A stretch of DNA of 64,000 nt, taken from positions 10,994,501-11,058,500 of the forward strand of contig OX940862.1 in NCBI GenBank assembly GCA_954871525.1, in the 5' to 3' direction. The notes beneath the pieces were generated by a model. It had not been told where the DNA came from. It saw only the letters and a list, made by a program, of their open reading frames with translations, and ran no database searches. Positions 1 to 13,008 of this stretch are shown here, piece after piece (the first letter of the stretch is position 1; each line of letters opens with the position of its first letter). The position numbers and the translations under genes are program-made. This DNA comes from Parietaria judaica. Its lineage: Eukaryota > Streptophyta > Magnoliopsida > Rosales > Urticaceae.

Positions 1-85
1 GGGGTCGCCCTCCTCCGGGATGAGGCGCCGCATCAGCGGTGGCCGGTTCGGGACGTACATAGAAGATATAGTTCCACTTGTATGA
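1..85. other. GC-rich window edge, possibly coding
   Basis: The first 60 bases are markedly GC-rich compared with the AT-rich sequence that follows. On the plus strand one frame is open from base 2 to a TGA at 83-85 (27 residues). On the minus strand a frame opens with ATG at base 60 and runs off the window edge with high third-position GC. I recognise neither peptide. It may be the end or the beginning of a neighbouring gene cut by the window; strand and identity are undecided. Confidence 0.2.
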
Positions 86-360
86 TAAGGCATATGCTTT
101 TTTACATTTCATTTGAACTCAAGACCTTCGAGGTGACAGTAACAACAATAGAAAACTCTGAAGCAGAATTTGATGGACGATTTTTTATTATTAATCAAGT
201 ATATGGAGCTTGTATTGAGAAGCCCAATCTGAGAAACAATGGAATCAAACAAAGAATGAACGAATCAATCGTATACCTCAACCTCTGAAAAGGGAAGCCT
301 CTCTCTCTCTCATCTCTAAACAACAATTTTCCTACCATTTGTGGACCAACTTCTCTCTTT

Positions 361-760
361 TCATGGATCAAAACTGAACCCTTTTATCATGTATCGGAGC
401 CGACGCGCTTTCCGAAGCCCGTCCAAGCCCCCCACCATGTTGTCTCCCTCCTCCATCAGATCCTCGAGCTCGTCGCAGACCTAAAACCGAATTTGATTTG
501 ATGAATCGTACCAGAGAGAGAGAGAATGTGCGCAAAAAAGTTAGGGTTTGGAGACGAACGAGGTCTTCGTTGATGACGTAACAGTCGAGCTCGTCATCCC
601 AGCCATCGTGGAGGCTCTTCTCCTTGACCAGGTCGCGGATGTTGACGTGGCGGGGGTCGGCGTTCTCCGTCAGGGCCGTGGCCGTGGTAGTCTTGCCCGT
701 CCCCAGAGTTCCGGTGATGAGGATGTTGGGCTTGGTTCTCGCGGTGCGTCCTTCCGCCAT
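361..760 (-). pseudogene. Adenylate kinase 6-like (AK6/hCINAP type), 3'-truncated copy
   Basis: Exon 1 (560-760) encodes 67 residues matching the nuclear adenylate kinase 6 family, P-loop enzymes acting in ribosome maturation: a P-loop, the family segment [21 protein letters not shown], and a GT donor after it. Exon 2 (361-480, AG acceptor at 481-482) continues in frame as [16 protein letters not shown]. Homology then stops and the frame ends at TGA (361-363), giving about 106 residues against roughly 175 in the family. The conserved segment expected next (core DYHGCDFFPERWFD) is not found between base 1 and 420. The P-loop reads GTLGTGKT where I remember GTPGTGKT as usual. I infer a truncated, probably non-functional copy. 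Alternatively exon 2 ends at the ATG|GTGGGG donor and later exons lie beyond the left edge. Confidence 0.7.
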
Positions 761-793
761 TGTTGTTGGCTTTGCGAAGCTTCTCTGGTCTGA

Positions 794-1592
794 TGTGTGA
801 GTCTAGGGTTTCGAGAAGAAGAGTCGAGCGTGAAGGAGACGATGAAGACGAGGGTATATTTGTACATAAAAGGCCAAATGAGTACATTTTTAATTTTATC
901 AAACTTTTGAGTATTTTTTAAAATAGTATAGCTCTAATTGAGTATTTTGCTAATAAGCCCTTAAATATATTATAAACTAACATATACGCCCTTTATCCTA
1001 TCTATGTTTGAAAAAATAAATAATTTTGTCGGCAAAAGCATAATATAGTAAATAAAATTTGGTCTGATAATAAGAAAGCTCAAAAGAGCATTTACATACA
1101 AGACAGAGAAATGTTGAAGTGTTGAAACAAAATTACAATCATATCAAAACGTTAATATAATAAACATTTATAAGTTTACAAAAAGCGTTTACAACTTTAC
1201 AGAGCTGTAATGCTCAAACGTTAAAAAATGTCATTGAAGATGGTTGAACGTTTTTATGAAACTCTGCAATTCAAGGTTCTTCTTCTTCTCTCACTCAAAA
1301 ACACATAATCTCATTCTCTTCTTTACATATCGCAACAATGGAAAAGTATTTTCGTCACAAACCTTTTTGTTTAACACATAATTCAAAAATAGGAAAAAAT
1401 AATCGATCGGCATTTGATGATAATAATCATAATAATCAATACCCGAAATGTTAAAAATGAGGACAATTTTCTTGAAAAAATTATAAGTTTGTGCTTCTTC
1501 TTTATTCAATTGACTTAACTCTATATAATGAGTATATATCATATACTAGATTAATTAACTGTATGGCCTCTCAGTATTTCTATACAATATGA

Positions 1593-1636
<44 letters not shown>

Positions 1637-2444
1637 GTACATATATAGATATGATATTATAAGTAGTCATAAATTCTCAAGTATACATATTGGTTTGGAA
1701 TTTGGACTTCAGAGAAAAAGCATAACAATAATATCATTAAAATGAGGCCACAAAACAGGACCAACAGTGTACTAAATAATAATATTATGATTAAAAGTAT
1801 ACGAATTTGAAGTAATAAACCTTCAGAAAAGGACCAACACCAACCATGAGAGTGAGACCCATGAACATATTCGTACTGCGTAGTACTTCTTCTGCTCTCT
1901 CTCTCTCTCTGATGAAAACAGTTGGTAATAATGCGGAGTGAAAGTAGCTAGTGAAGTGGGGAAATATTAATGGAGGAAAGGGGACGATGCATGCATGCAT
2001 GGAGCCCAAAAGATGCGAAATATATACACATCGCGTGGCCATATACATGCAGTCTTGTCATTCTCATCTCATGCTCATATATATGTACAATATTATTCTA
2101 TATATGATACTGATTTTTAATGCTAATTTTACGAAAATGGTATCACTAATCAACTAATATTATTCATGAACTATTTTTTATTTTCTCTCATAGGTGTAGC
2201 TTCTCTAGAATTTTCAATAATTCAAGAGAGTTATTAATTATGACTAATGGAATCACTTTCATAGAACCATTTGGTTCCACATATTGTATAATTTCAGCAA
2301 TTATTTTGCAAGTTAATCATGTGTATACATATAATAAATATAACGCTAAATGAATTTATTAAAAGAATTTACTAGTATATTAGATAAATTAAACTTTTGA
2401 CCAGTTCCGATTTGAGATCAACATGTTAAATTAATACTCGATAA
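794..2444. other. Intergenic, AT-rich
   Basis: No supported gene. It holds a hexanucleotide microsatellite of TACATA/ATACAT type at about 1590-1640 and a (TC)n tract near 1897-1910. Small open frames here lack family resemblance. Confidence 0.6.
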
Positions 2445-2452
2445 CATGATAA

Positions 2453-2629
2453 CAGTGGCGGAACCAGGATTCGGAGACCGGGGGGGTTCAATTTTTTTTT
2501 TCCATTAAAATTTAATTTTGGAGGTGGTTTATGTAAATAAGTTTATAGTATTTTGGTCCTATTAGTGTAATTTTCAAAACTTTGGGAGTGGTTTCAACCA
2601 CACCAACCCATAACGTACCTCCGCCAGTG
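2453..2629. mobile_element. Short hAT-type MITE, 177 bp
   Basis: The ends are CAGTGGCGGAACC on the left and CCTCCGCCAGTG on the right, imperfect inverted repeats of the CAGTGGCGGA type common in plant hAT elements. An 8-bp duplication CATGATAA flanks it exactly (2445-2452 and 2630-2637). There is no coding capacity, so it is non-autonomous. Confidence 0.85.
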
Positions 2630-2637
2630 CATGATAA

Positions 2638-5455
2638 GAACTTGTACTATGACCATGATAAAAAAAATAGAAACAAAAATTAATAGTAGATTAATATATT
2701 TAATAAATCATGCTTAAAGCTCACAATTATGGGAACTTTTCCTCTCCTTTATATGTGTTTTGTTGAAACCCTAATGAAGGGTATCTCATCAAAATTTCCA
2801 ATTAATTAGTAATTTGCGCTAATCATTAATGAGGTTGATTATTTTTTGGACTTAGTCCATAAAACTCAACAAGAAAAATGGAACTAATTACAAACCAAAT
2901 TTACACGTTTCTAGAGGTACATAGAATATATATATATATATATATGATTAATTAGAAATGTCCATAAGCATATAGACAAGGACATTGGGATGAGTAAGGA
3001 AACAGCGTATGATGTGTAGTGTTAGGTAATGTGTCCAACTTTCCTACATGATCTCCAATATGGGATTTGTCCCCTATTCTATTTGTTTAGGCCTTTTTGT
3101 TTTTCTCACTTGATTCAATCTTCATATATTTTCCTCTTTTATTACGAGCCTTTCATTTTTTTTTTAGGGATTTACGAGCCTTTCATTACCAAAGCAGATA
3201 TCGTTGAAAATATTTTACCGGCACTTTTGGGAAAGGTACGGCCGGAAAAAATTATGAATCGGACTTGTCGGTGACGATTCTTAATTTAGATCGGCACATA
3301 GTTATTGGTGCATTTGCCGCTGCTCTTGCTCGTTTTGCTGGCAAATCATAATTTACTGATGACTTCTTACGGGCGAAGTTGGCGGGTGCAAAACCGCACC
3401 GGCAACTGTTTTACTACTATATAATTAAACAATCCATTACAAATATGCCCCTTTCAAAAATAATGATTGATATTCGTTACAAGAGATTAAAAAACAATAC
3501 TGAACGCACAAAATAGTGGACGTGAAAACTTTGGTCGTGAAAAATAAAATTAATACTCGTTTAGAATAAAATAAAATAATTTTGGACGTGAAAACTTTTG
3601 TTTCTCTATAAAATTCTATCAATTTATTGTTAGAATATTCTCGCTAGTACCACAAATGATAAAAAAAATAATCTAAAATTGACATGTGTAATAAGATCTA
3701 ATGGCACGTCTAACATTTTGTTAAATCGATTAGAAAAAATAAGAAAATTTCAATTAGTAGCAAAATGGTGGACGTAAAAACTTTGGTCTTGAAAAATATA
3801 ATAAAATTAATACTGCTACAAAAATAAATATTAGCTATTTATGCCATCAACCCAAATTTATATTGCAAATATAAACTTCCACCCTAACTAAGAATATTAT
3901 ATTTACATGTATATATATATATATATATATATTAATATTACACAATTAAGAGCTCTATATTTTACGTAAACTATGTTTTGTCTACCACATGATCATGCAT
4001 TAGAACGTAGCGTGTCTCAGAAAATTGCTTTGCTTTTTCTAACTTGGAAACAAAACCACGTCGTTTTGCTATTGTTTTTGTTTCTTCTCATTATTATCAT
4101 CGGAATCCTAAGTTATTGATAGTGTTTGGGACGCGAGAAAATGAAAAAGAAAGTGTTAATAATGGGGTCCATAAATTTTGCATGTTTCTGCGAGAGCGTT
4201 TGCTGATATATATTTCTGCTTGGAAATGGTATATCATAACGTGACATTTCTAGTTAAATATATAATTTTATGTGCCAATAATTTCAGTAGTGACTTTTTA
4301 TTTCATTTTCATATTTCCGTTTCAAGCAGAGAATGATGAAAATAAAAATAAAGTGTGGCTTGGTTTTTAGTGAAAAGCTACACATGCTCTTGTTTTATTA
4401 GCCATTCAACTTGGAAAATATACATAGGGGAAGGAATATTGTTTACTTGTTTGTATTGATATATGCATTTTGGTAATTTATATATTTTATAACACTTTAA
4501 AAAAATATTTGTTTCATATATTTATTTGATAATTAAAAATTAAAAAAAAAACTTACATTGAAGTGAATTTATAATTATTTTGATGTACATATTCTAATAT
4601 ATTAACAATTTTATACTACAATTATTCTTTAATAGACAAGACTCGAGTCAAATGAGAAAGTATGCCAAATAGTATACAATTAGTAATCGATTAATAAAAG
4701 CAAAATATATTTGTGGCTCACAATTACACTATTTCTTATTTTTCTTGTGAATTATTTTTTTTTCCCATAAAGAAAGATATATGGATCTAATGCCATAACT
4801 TTGGGTGCAATTTTAATGGTTATAGTCTGATATAGAATTAAGTACACAACGTATTATTTAGTTGAAAATTCATAGCAATATGTTGTCCCATGTGCTAAAA
4901 GTGATTATGAAATTTTACTAATCGATTGCTTAATTGTTAATTCCTATTCATTAATCCTTCCCTTAAACTAGAAGATACTAATTTAATGTTGTGAATAAGA
5001 GGAGAATTTGGTAAAATGGCACGTGCTTAATTGCATGGTTTTTGCACTTGAATAGTCCCTTAACTTTCAATGAGCCACAATTTGACCATCAAAAGTCTTT
5101 TTCCTACACTCCCTCCTTGAATAGTAAAACATTTTATATGTTCAATGTAATCTCCGGCCAAACCAGTCTCCAAAAACGACCGTGTTGTCTCCGTTGTTTT
5201 CGTTATATGTTTGATTCAGTCGCGGTTCAATGTTTTTCAAGAATCGGAGGAGAACGTAGCAATATAGCTTACTGATATTAATCAGCTAGATTTCTCGAGA
5301 CGAAATACGGTTAATAACAAACTTCCATTAACACCATAATTTCAAGAACTAGCGTGAGCAAACTAAGTTTCAAAAATAATAAGTTGGTGTGAGAAAAATG
5401 TGCACGACAACGATTGCTTCATTTTTTAAGCACGAAATGGTTCACGTAACCGCTA
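2638..5455. other. Intergenic, AT-rich, no supported gene
   Basis: AT-rich sequence with (TA)n microsatellites near 2927-2945 and 3908-3932. I see no gene, RNA or bounded transposon. Its right part is the 3' flank of the DUF1997 gene. Confidence 0.55.
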
Positions 5456-7190
5456 TTAAATCTCACCGGTTCCTAAAGGCTGCCTTGAGGTATCCCCAGA
5501 CGCCCAGGCCTTGTAGTCCTTCACAAGCTGCAAAATAATAATATCAGTTCAACTTATTTTTAATTTGAGTTGCCCGAAATAGCGACATCAAAAAACCAAG
5601 GACTGCATTATAATTGTAGGCAAATAAAATTTAATCCACCAACCTGCGACATAAAGCGCGGAAGCATGAGCTTCAAGATCTGTTCAAGGACTTGAGAGCC
5701 AGTTGATTCAACGGCTTGCACGGGAATTGGCCGAAACGCAAAAGGAATTTCAATGCTGACCTGAATTTTATCAAATGCGTAGCAAGTTATCAAAAGCACG
5801 TAAAAATTCTGTTGTGAGTTGCAACATGTCGGAATCTGGGAATCAAATTTCTGATATTTCATTAATGACGAAAAAAGGCTTAAAATACAATGACTTATTA
5901 ACACATATTGTTACATAAAATAAAAAGAACTACCTCAATCACGGCCTCTGACGTGAGCGATTGCTCTGACAAGTCTCTTCCATGGCTATCGCACGATATT
6001 TTGTTCTCCATAAAAGCTGCATGCCCACACCAAATCAATGTCAAAGCATTCCTGAAAAAGTAATAAACCAAATGACTACTAAAAATACTTGAAAACACAT
6101 ATTCTTCTTCCGCGCAAAAGAAATTCTCTTTAAGAAACAGCCATTTTCAGCTATTTTAAAACTCATCGATTTCATTCATCGTGTCATTGATGATTGAACT
6201 GATTTACTATATTCAGTCTCTGTTCTACAACTCATGCCCAAGACCGGCTTTCAAGGGATATATTACGTGTACAAACATCGGGAAACTATCTCATAACGCT
6301 GTAAAGTTCTCATCGATCTAACATCAAGATTGTCGGAAATAAATGACGTCGTACATGGTCGAGAAACTATTGTGTTCATTATGATTGCCTAGTTTGTGTT
6401 TATGCCACAATGTTGTGCAAATCTCACGACGATTTTAAGTAACCGGATCATTATTTCTGCGTGTATACGTTGGACCGGTTTCATATGATCTTCGAGATTG
6501 GTCATCTCTCCGCAATTTACAAAGACTACTCACACGCTACATGATCAAAAACAGCCATTGACATAGTATTCTACAAACCTTACCGTCAAACTTGTCGTTC
6601 TGCGCAACCACAATCGGCGAGCCTTCAAGCTGTTACAACATCCAAATCAAGAACTCCATTATTATGCTATAACAATGGCGATCAGCTATCAACAAACGAA
6701 TCAACAATGGCTTCAGAGAGAGGGAAAAGGCGAAAACCTTGCACGACAAGAGCTTGATGCAGCATCCTCTAGGCTGTTCTTCAACCCTGACAAGCAAGAC
6801 TGGGCAAACCTCGAAGGCGAAGAACTTGAATCTGTAAACATAGCACCTGAAAGTGCTCTCGTCGACTCTCTCGATCCTCTCCGCGTCCAGCACCGAGTAC
6901 TGACTCGCCGGCAAGCTCATGTACTCACCTGCAAAACCTCCGATTCAGCCCCAAATCCATGGAATCGAGCTCGAATTTCACATCCGGACATTACTTAGAG
7001 GCCGATCGAGCTGCAGAACCGGCACGGACTCCTTTCGCCGCGCCGAGAATCGAGCTCTCGGACTGTCCAGGCTCGCCGAGACGCGAAGCGAAGAAGAAGA
7101 AGAAGACCTAGGGTTTCCGTACCGGCACGAAATCGGAAGCGAGCTCAGCGAGGACGAAGAAGACGAAGCGGCGATGAGCTTCGATGCCAT
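5456..7190 (-). CDS. DUF1997 family protein, probably plastid-targeted
   Basis: Six exons on the minus strand: 6995-7190, 6738-6928, 6584-6629, 5934-6016, 5644-5760, 5456-5527. They join with GT-AG sites into a 234-residue protein. The first 60 or so residues are Ser/Arg-rich with no acidic run (MASKLIAASSSSSSL...), typical of a chloroplast transit peptide. The body carries the DUF1997 signature: YMSLPASQYSVLDAERIER, then FRCYVYRFKFFAFEVCP and EEQPRGCCIKLLSCK in exon 2. The tail includes ESTGSQVLEQILKLMLPRF and ends in GTGEI. The family is shared by plants and cyanobacteria and has no settled biochemical role. I remember Arabidopsis At5g04440 as the matching locus, next to the BTR1 homologue, as here. 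All junctions keep frame, so the gene looks intact. Confidence 0.9.
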
Positions 7191-8570
7191 CTTCGATGGA
7201 GTTTATTGCATTGAAGTTCAGGAGAGGGACGAAATTGAAAGAATATTAACAGAGCGGGGTGGTTTTGTCAAGTTCGGAAAGTTGAGTTTGGTCGGAGAGA
7301 GAGAAAGAAGGGATTGGAATTGGAAGGTGGTACTTGAGAGACTGTGAGAGAACTCAGCTCTAGCTGACGAGCTGCACGCGCACAATAGATTCATGCAGTT
7401 TTCTTTTGCTAACCTGCGCGGGGAAGATATAGTGCTTCAGATTGTCGTTTTCTTTAGCTATAATATACATAAAAAATGATGTCGTTTCCTTTTGCTTGCA
7501 TATCTGTAAAAATGATTTCCTTTACTTTAGCTAGCTTATAAAAAAATATTGTCGTTTTTTTTAAAAGAGAATTGGGCTTTTCACTATAATGGAGATTACC
7601 AAAAAAAGAAAAACTTGTTGTTTGAGAGTTGGAAATGTGAATTATGATGTTTTCTTTTGCTAGTTTTTATAAAATAATAACATTCACTATAGCCGGGCTG
7701 GAAATTATGTCGTTTATTTTGCTAAAAACGAATACAAAAATAAAATATAAAAAAATGATGTCGATTTTCCAAGAGAATTGGCTTCTAATTATAATGAAGA
7801 TTACCACTTAATGGGCCCGTATACTGCAATTGGGCCGTCTGCTTAAGAAAGGAAAGGGTATTATTAGAATTTGGAACCAAAGTTAATTTTATACCATTAA
7901 AAAAATAAACCTATATATATTTATATTTTCATGGCTAGTGAAATGAAAGTAGACTATTATTATTATACCATTCCCACGTGGTTGTTTATTGACCAATCCC
8001 TATTTAGTAATTTAAAATTCTAGATCCAATTTGATGCCTTACTTATAAATAATCAATAAAATACCCAGCTTGTATTTTCTATCACCCAAAAATTAGGCGT
8101 TAAAATAAATAAATAAGTAAATGCTTGGCTGGCCTTGCGATCCAAGTCGTGTGAGAAAATGACCAAACCATTATAATATATATTTTTCAGTCAATTATTA
8201 ATAAATCATTTGTACTATAATTCTATGAAGAAAAATCGTGTCGTTTGCATTAAAATCCGTACGACAAAGGACGTGGAAGAAAGTGGAGGGCAATAGCTTG
8301 GCGCGTGGGACGGTGAACATGCAAATCCAGCGTAACTTGTGACTTGTGTACGTGTTCACATACTTGTACGACGTATATCAAGGACGTGTCGTTTTTTATC
8401 ACTTAATATATCTAGATTATTATTTATTATTATTATTATTATTATTAAATAAAGAGATATTTACACATCTAAGTATTTAATTTTACAAAGTGTGGCGTAT
8501 TCTCAATCTTTTCTTCGGCGATAATAATCTTATAAGTTGTAAATAGTGTTAAAGTTCAATACATCGGTTA
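7191..8570. other. Intergenic between two divergent genes, left part
   Basis: Upstream region of the DUF1997 gene (transcribed leftward) and, further right, of BTR1. It contains a (TTA)n microsatellite near 8416-8446. I see no gene. Confidence 0.5.
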
Positions 8571-8578
8571 CCCGAAAT

Positions 8579-8773
8579 ATTTTTTTTGAATGTGGTGGCA
8601 CTATCGCTAAATTTACAATACATTCTCGCATTACTAGATATATTCAATGTAAGAACATGTAATATTATTGACAAAGTTTATATATGTAAAGAGGGCACTC
8701 ATTTGAATTTTATAGGGTTTAAACCCGTGACATCTTGAATAAAGGTGCAGTGGAGTTACCACTAGGCCAGACT
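8579..8773 (-). repeat. tRNA-derived SINE, copy 1
   Basis: Read on the minus strand it starts with an A-box-like TGGCCTAGTGGTA (8757-8769), has a decayed B-box region (GGTTTAAAC) about 35 bases on, and ends in an A-rich tail (T-run at 8579-8587 on plus). The body is homologous over its whole length to the copy at 48,828-49,033. Direct repeats starting GGTTAC lie on both sides and may be its target duplication. The B box is more damaged than in copy 2. Confidence 0.7.
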
Positions 8774-9611
8774 TAATTGGTTACGAAAAAGGTATGTTTA
8801 AGATTACGATAGAACTTCTTAATTATTCAAAATATATATTTTTTATTAAACCAGACACGTAGTCGTTAGCACAACATAGACGGAATTGAACTTTGACGCT
8901 ATTTGTAACTTTTATATACTATTGTGCTAATATATATATTTTTAACCAAGTAGGCAAGTATATTAACTATTACTTGGTATCAAATTAATATGATATGCCA
9001 CAAATATAGGTACATTTTTCATTATTTTGTCTAAAAATATTGTTTCTTCCTTGTGAAACACATATTAATACTCCATCAAAAGTAGGCCTAATTTGTTTCC
9101 AAAATATGTCTAGCTTATGCATATGTGTATAAACTATAAACGACATTAATTATTAATCAATGCAAGTATAAGTATTAGATTAGATTAGTCCTTTTGATGA
9201 TGTGTTCGATCAACAGCCAGATTTACAGAGCTCCGTAGGGTTGACCGCAGGCAATCATTTCCCCTCAAGTACCAAAAGAAATAGCGATTCTCGCGGCAGA
9301 GAGTTCCACACGCACGCCCACGCGCGCACGTGCCACGCGCTTGGAAATATGGATGGGGATAGATAGGCAACAGAAAATCAAACCTCTCTCTCTCTCTACC
9401 TCTCTCTTCTCTCTCTCTCTCTTCGCTCGCCAGTTCGTTCTCTGTAAGCTAAATCTGAAGCTCAAATCTCTTCGTAATTCGTGTTGCAGGAATTCCTCTA
9501 ATGGCGTTTGCTTCTGTATATTGTCTGTGATTTTCGTACGCAAATGGTGTTTTTATGGTTCGTTTCGTGAGTTTTTTTTTTCATTGTTTGTGTAGAAAGA
9601 GGAGTTGAGGA
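8774..9611. promoter_or_regulatory. BTR1 upstream region and leader
   Basis: AT-rich upstream DNA followed by a pyrimidine-rich (TC)n stretch at about 9384-9425, typical of plant 5' leaders. The GTAAG...GCAG pair at about 9446-9490 is too close to be a normal intron. No TATA box stands out. Confidence 0.35.
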
Positions 9612-12600
9612 ATGGAGTCGACGGAATCATCCTACGTGTCTTCGCCGGAGGCGCCGAGGAAGCGGTCGCCGCCGCCGCCGTCGTCGCAGCCGAAGTCGCC
9701 GAACGAGTCAGGTATCCGATCTGTTCATTTTCCTTCTGTGAAACTTTGATTTGTATCGCTTTCGCTCTCTTTTTGTCGAGGATTTGTGTGTGGTTTGGGT
9801 GATTTTGGTTACGGGTTGTGTTTTCTGATCGCTGGATTGGAATTGAAGGACGGTGTTTCGCTTGTTTGTAATGTTGTTGATGTTTTGTGCGAGTCTGAAA
9901 CCCTAGGCATAGCCATTTCAAGGATGCATTTGGGGTTTTTCTTTGGTCGATGGCTTGTGTTCATCTTTGATAAATTCATGAGATGATAAGACGGAGATAT
10001 TTTCTGTATTGGAGCTTCTTCATGAGATTTAGAATTTTACGGCATCGATTCGAGACATGGATCGATCTGCTGCATTTTGCGCAATGATTAGATATTAGGA
10101 TGGTCCGTACGGCCTGTTCTGTTTTGGGGAATTTTTCTGCGTAATCGTATTTTCTTCCTTTTGTTAAATATTTTGAAATGTAAGCTTGATACTGATTTGT
10201 GTTTCAATTTCTTATTCGTCACGGTCAAGATCCATCCATTAGATCTTTATGAGGATATTAAATTTATCTTCAAAATAGATATGTTTTTATAGGGTTATAT
10301 TCTGATATTTAACTTCAAAATTCCGAATGCACTCATACCATCAATTAACTACGAAGTGTAACTACACATAATAACATCTTTATTGAAATGCCCGTCAAGA
10401 TATGATGGATCTTGATTCATTCGACATGGATCTGTGTAAAAATAGAGTAATGGAATGACTCTATTATACTTGTTGATTACTTTATTTCATAATACCATGT
10501 CTTATATGTATATAGAGTACAACCTAGCTCAGAGGATATCTAGCATTAATGTGGACCTTCTAGAATATCTAGGAAAAATCCTATTACGATGATTAAACAT
10601 TTAAAATTAAACCTACGCGTCGTCTACAATTTGTTATAAGGTGTTCTTTTTTTTTTTGGTTGCAGACTCTGTGGAGCGGCCCACATACATGAAGTTTCTT
10701 GTATCAAATGCTGCGGCTGGCTCTGTTATTGGAAAGGGTGGAGCAACCATCACCGATTTCCAAACACAATCCGGAGCACGTATTCAGTTGTCACGTAATC
10801 TTGAATTTTTCCCCGGTACAACTGATCGGATCATCATGATATCTGGCGGAATAAATGAAATCATCAAGGCGATGGATCTTGTGCTTGACAAATTGCTGAG
10901 TGAGGTATATTTTTAATAAAGGGGTTCTATAACTAATGGTACTTTGGAGATGCGTTGGTGTTTCTTATGCTTTTTTGCCTTTTTCTTAGCTTCAAACTGA
11001 AGAGGAGAATGAAGCTAATCCACGGTCAAAAGTGAGACTAATTGTACCAAATAGTTCTTGTGGAGGCATTATTGGGAAGGGTGGATCCACCATTAAGTAA
11101 GTCCTCGATCTCTATTTTTAATACAAATGATCTATCTAAACTTCTTATATCCTTCCACCCTTTCCAATTTGGGATCTTCTTATTACCCCTCCAATAAAAT
11201 CAGAAACGCTTTGTCACTAAAAATTTAGGTTTGCTTTGGATCAGGTCATTTATCGAAGAGTCACAAGCGGGCATCAAGATATCTCCCCAGGATAACAATT
11301 ATCACGGTTTAAGCGACAGGCTTGTTACCGTGACAGGAACCCTAGAGGAGCAGATGCGAGCAATTGACTTGATTCTCTCGAAGTTGGTTGAAGATCCTCA
11401 TTATTCCCAGTCTATCAATGCCCCTTTTTCATACCCAGGTTTGTCTCTTCAAATGATTTTGGGTTGGCTATGCTCGTTAAGTTCTGGCATGTCTTGCACT
11501 TCTCAAAATGCATCGACAAATTATGATTTTATGAGCTTCGTATTGGAAAATGATTATAGATTTGATTATGAGTGATGGAAAATGTGGATTGAGGCTGCGA
11601 TCGTACTAATTAACACAGTTTAAAACATGTTACATGAATAGGCATAAGGCATATAAGCTTCGAACATCAAATAAAACTATTTCCCTGTGGTGTAAGCTGT
11701 TTAGTTTTGTAGAAGTCAAATATTGTTACTTATAAATTGTTGCACATGGCTGGCGAGTAGAAAATGATATCATGCTGGTGATACACATAATTTTTCCGCT
11801 TTTTTGCACAGACTATATCTCACTAAAATGTGATATTTTGGTTCCATAAATTTTAATGAACTTTACTGCCATTTTCTTATCGGGCTTTTACTTGGTGATA
11901 TAGACATTTAATTTTTTTGTTTTGTCTCAGCAGCTTACAATTCAAACTATCCAGCAAACTACGGACCACCAAACGGTGGTGGAGGGAAGTTTGTGAACAA
12001 TAAGGTTTGTATTCTTCAACAATTGCTAAGTTGATCACTTTTTTTCAGTGAATTTTATTCGTCTAGAAAATGGGTAAAATAATTTTCCCTCATATATGCT
12101 ATTATGTTTTGAACAGACGTTGAACCTCTAAAGTCTGAACTTGTTGATAACACTAAGCTCTCCTTTGGGAAAAACCGAGCATGGAATGGACATGTTCGTA
12201 GTTTAAACAGTTTAGGTGGTGTGTAGCTGAGTTTCATAAATAAATTTTGCCGCCAATGAATCAAAACTCTGATCTGTTTCCAGCTAGGATAACACATAAA
12301 TAGAAGAAGCATACTTAATTTTGTTATATGATAATGGAGATAACGGAGTGTCGTAATACATTGATTTATTTACAGGAGGAGCGGAGTAACTCAATGACCA
12401 TTGGCGTTGCAGATGGCCACATCGGATTCGTTGTGGGCCGTGGTGGACGCAATATCATGGAGATTAGTCAGGTTTGTAGAATAATTGGTAACTATATTCA
12501 ATGGCTTGATATATATAGATAAAATATATTTATAATTTTAAAAATTTATTATTTGTGCAGGCAAGCGGAGCCAGGATAAAGATATCAGATAGAGGCGATT

Positions 12601-13008
12601 TCTTGACCGGAACCAATGATAGGTATGTTTTAGCGTTGACCTCTTATCATACTCTTTTGATTTGCACAAATTCACCCGAATCTGGTCCGGTAGTGCCCAA
12701 ATACCTCTGTTCTCAAATTTTTATTTTTGTGTATGATGTCGATTCCGATGGAATTGAATAGAAATTAGCGGAGAGGGGTAAGTAAATGCACACCGAAAAA
12801 TGAGATACCACTGCCTGACCAGATCTGAATGCATCTGCAATTAGCTCGATACTTTCTCGTTTCTCCATCGGCTGGGTTCCAAAACATTTCCAATTGTTTT
12901 TTCAGGAAAGTGACGATTACGGGATCGCAGAGGGCAATCCAAGCGGCGGAGTCGATGATAATGCAGAAAGTGAATTACGCCGCCGATAGGATCGCCGAGG
13001 AAGAGTGA
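9612..13008 (+). CDS. BTR1: BTR1-type RNA-binding protein with three KH domains
   Basis: Eight exons: 9612-9711, 10666-10904, 10990-11096, 11245-11438, 11931-12004, 12376-12471, 12561-12622, 12906-13008; 324 residues. A short proline/serine-rich N-terminus ([20 protein letters not shown]) is followed by KH1 (about 37-105, loop GKGG), KH2 (about 120-190, GKGG) and KH3 (about 245-315, GRGG). The glycine loops that contact single-stranded RNA are all intact. The product matches the plant NOVA-like BTR1 family, known as a host RNA-binding protein that binds tobamovirus RNA and restricts it. Normal targets are presumably cellular RNAs. ATG at 9612 is chosen because it opens the family N-terminus. 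Exon 5 begins at a CAGCAG double acceptor, so isoforms differing by one alanine are possible. Confidence 0.95.

Noticed and set aside
9446..9490. Possible 5' leader intron in BTR1 (GTAAG ... GCAG)
   Set aside because: About 45 bases, too short for a plant intron.
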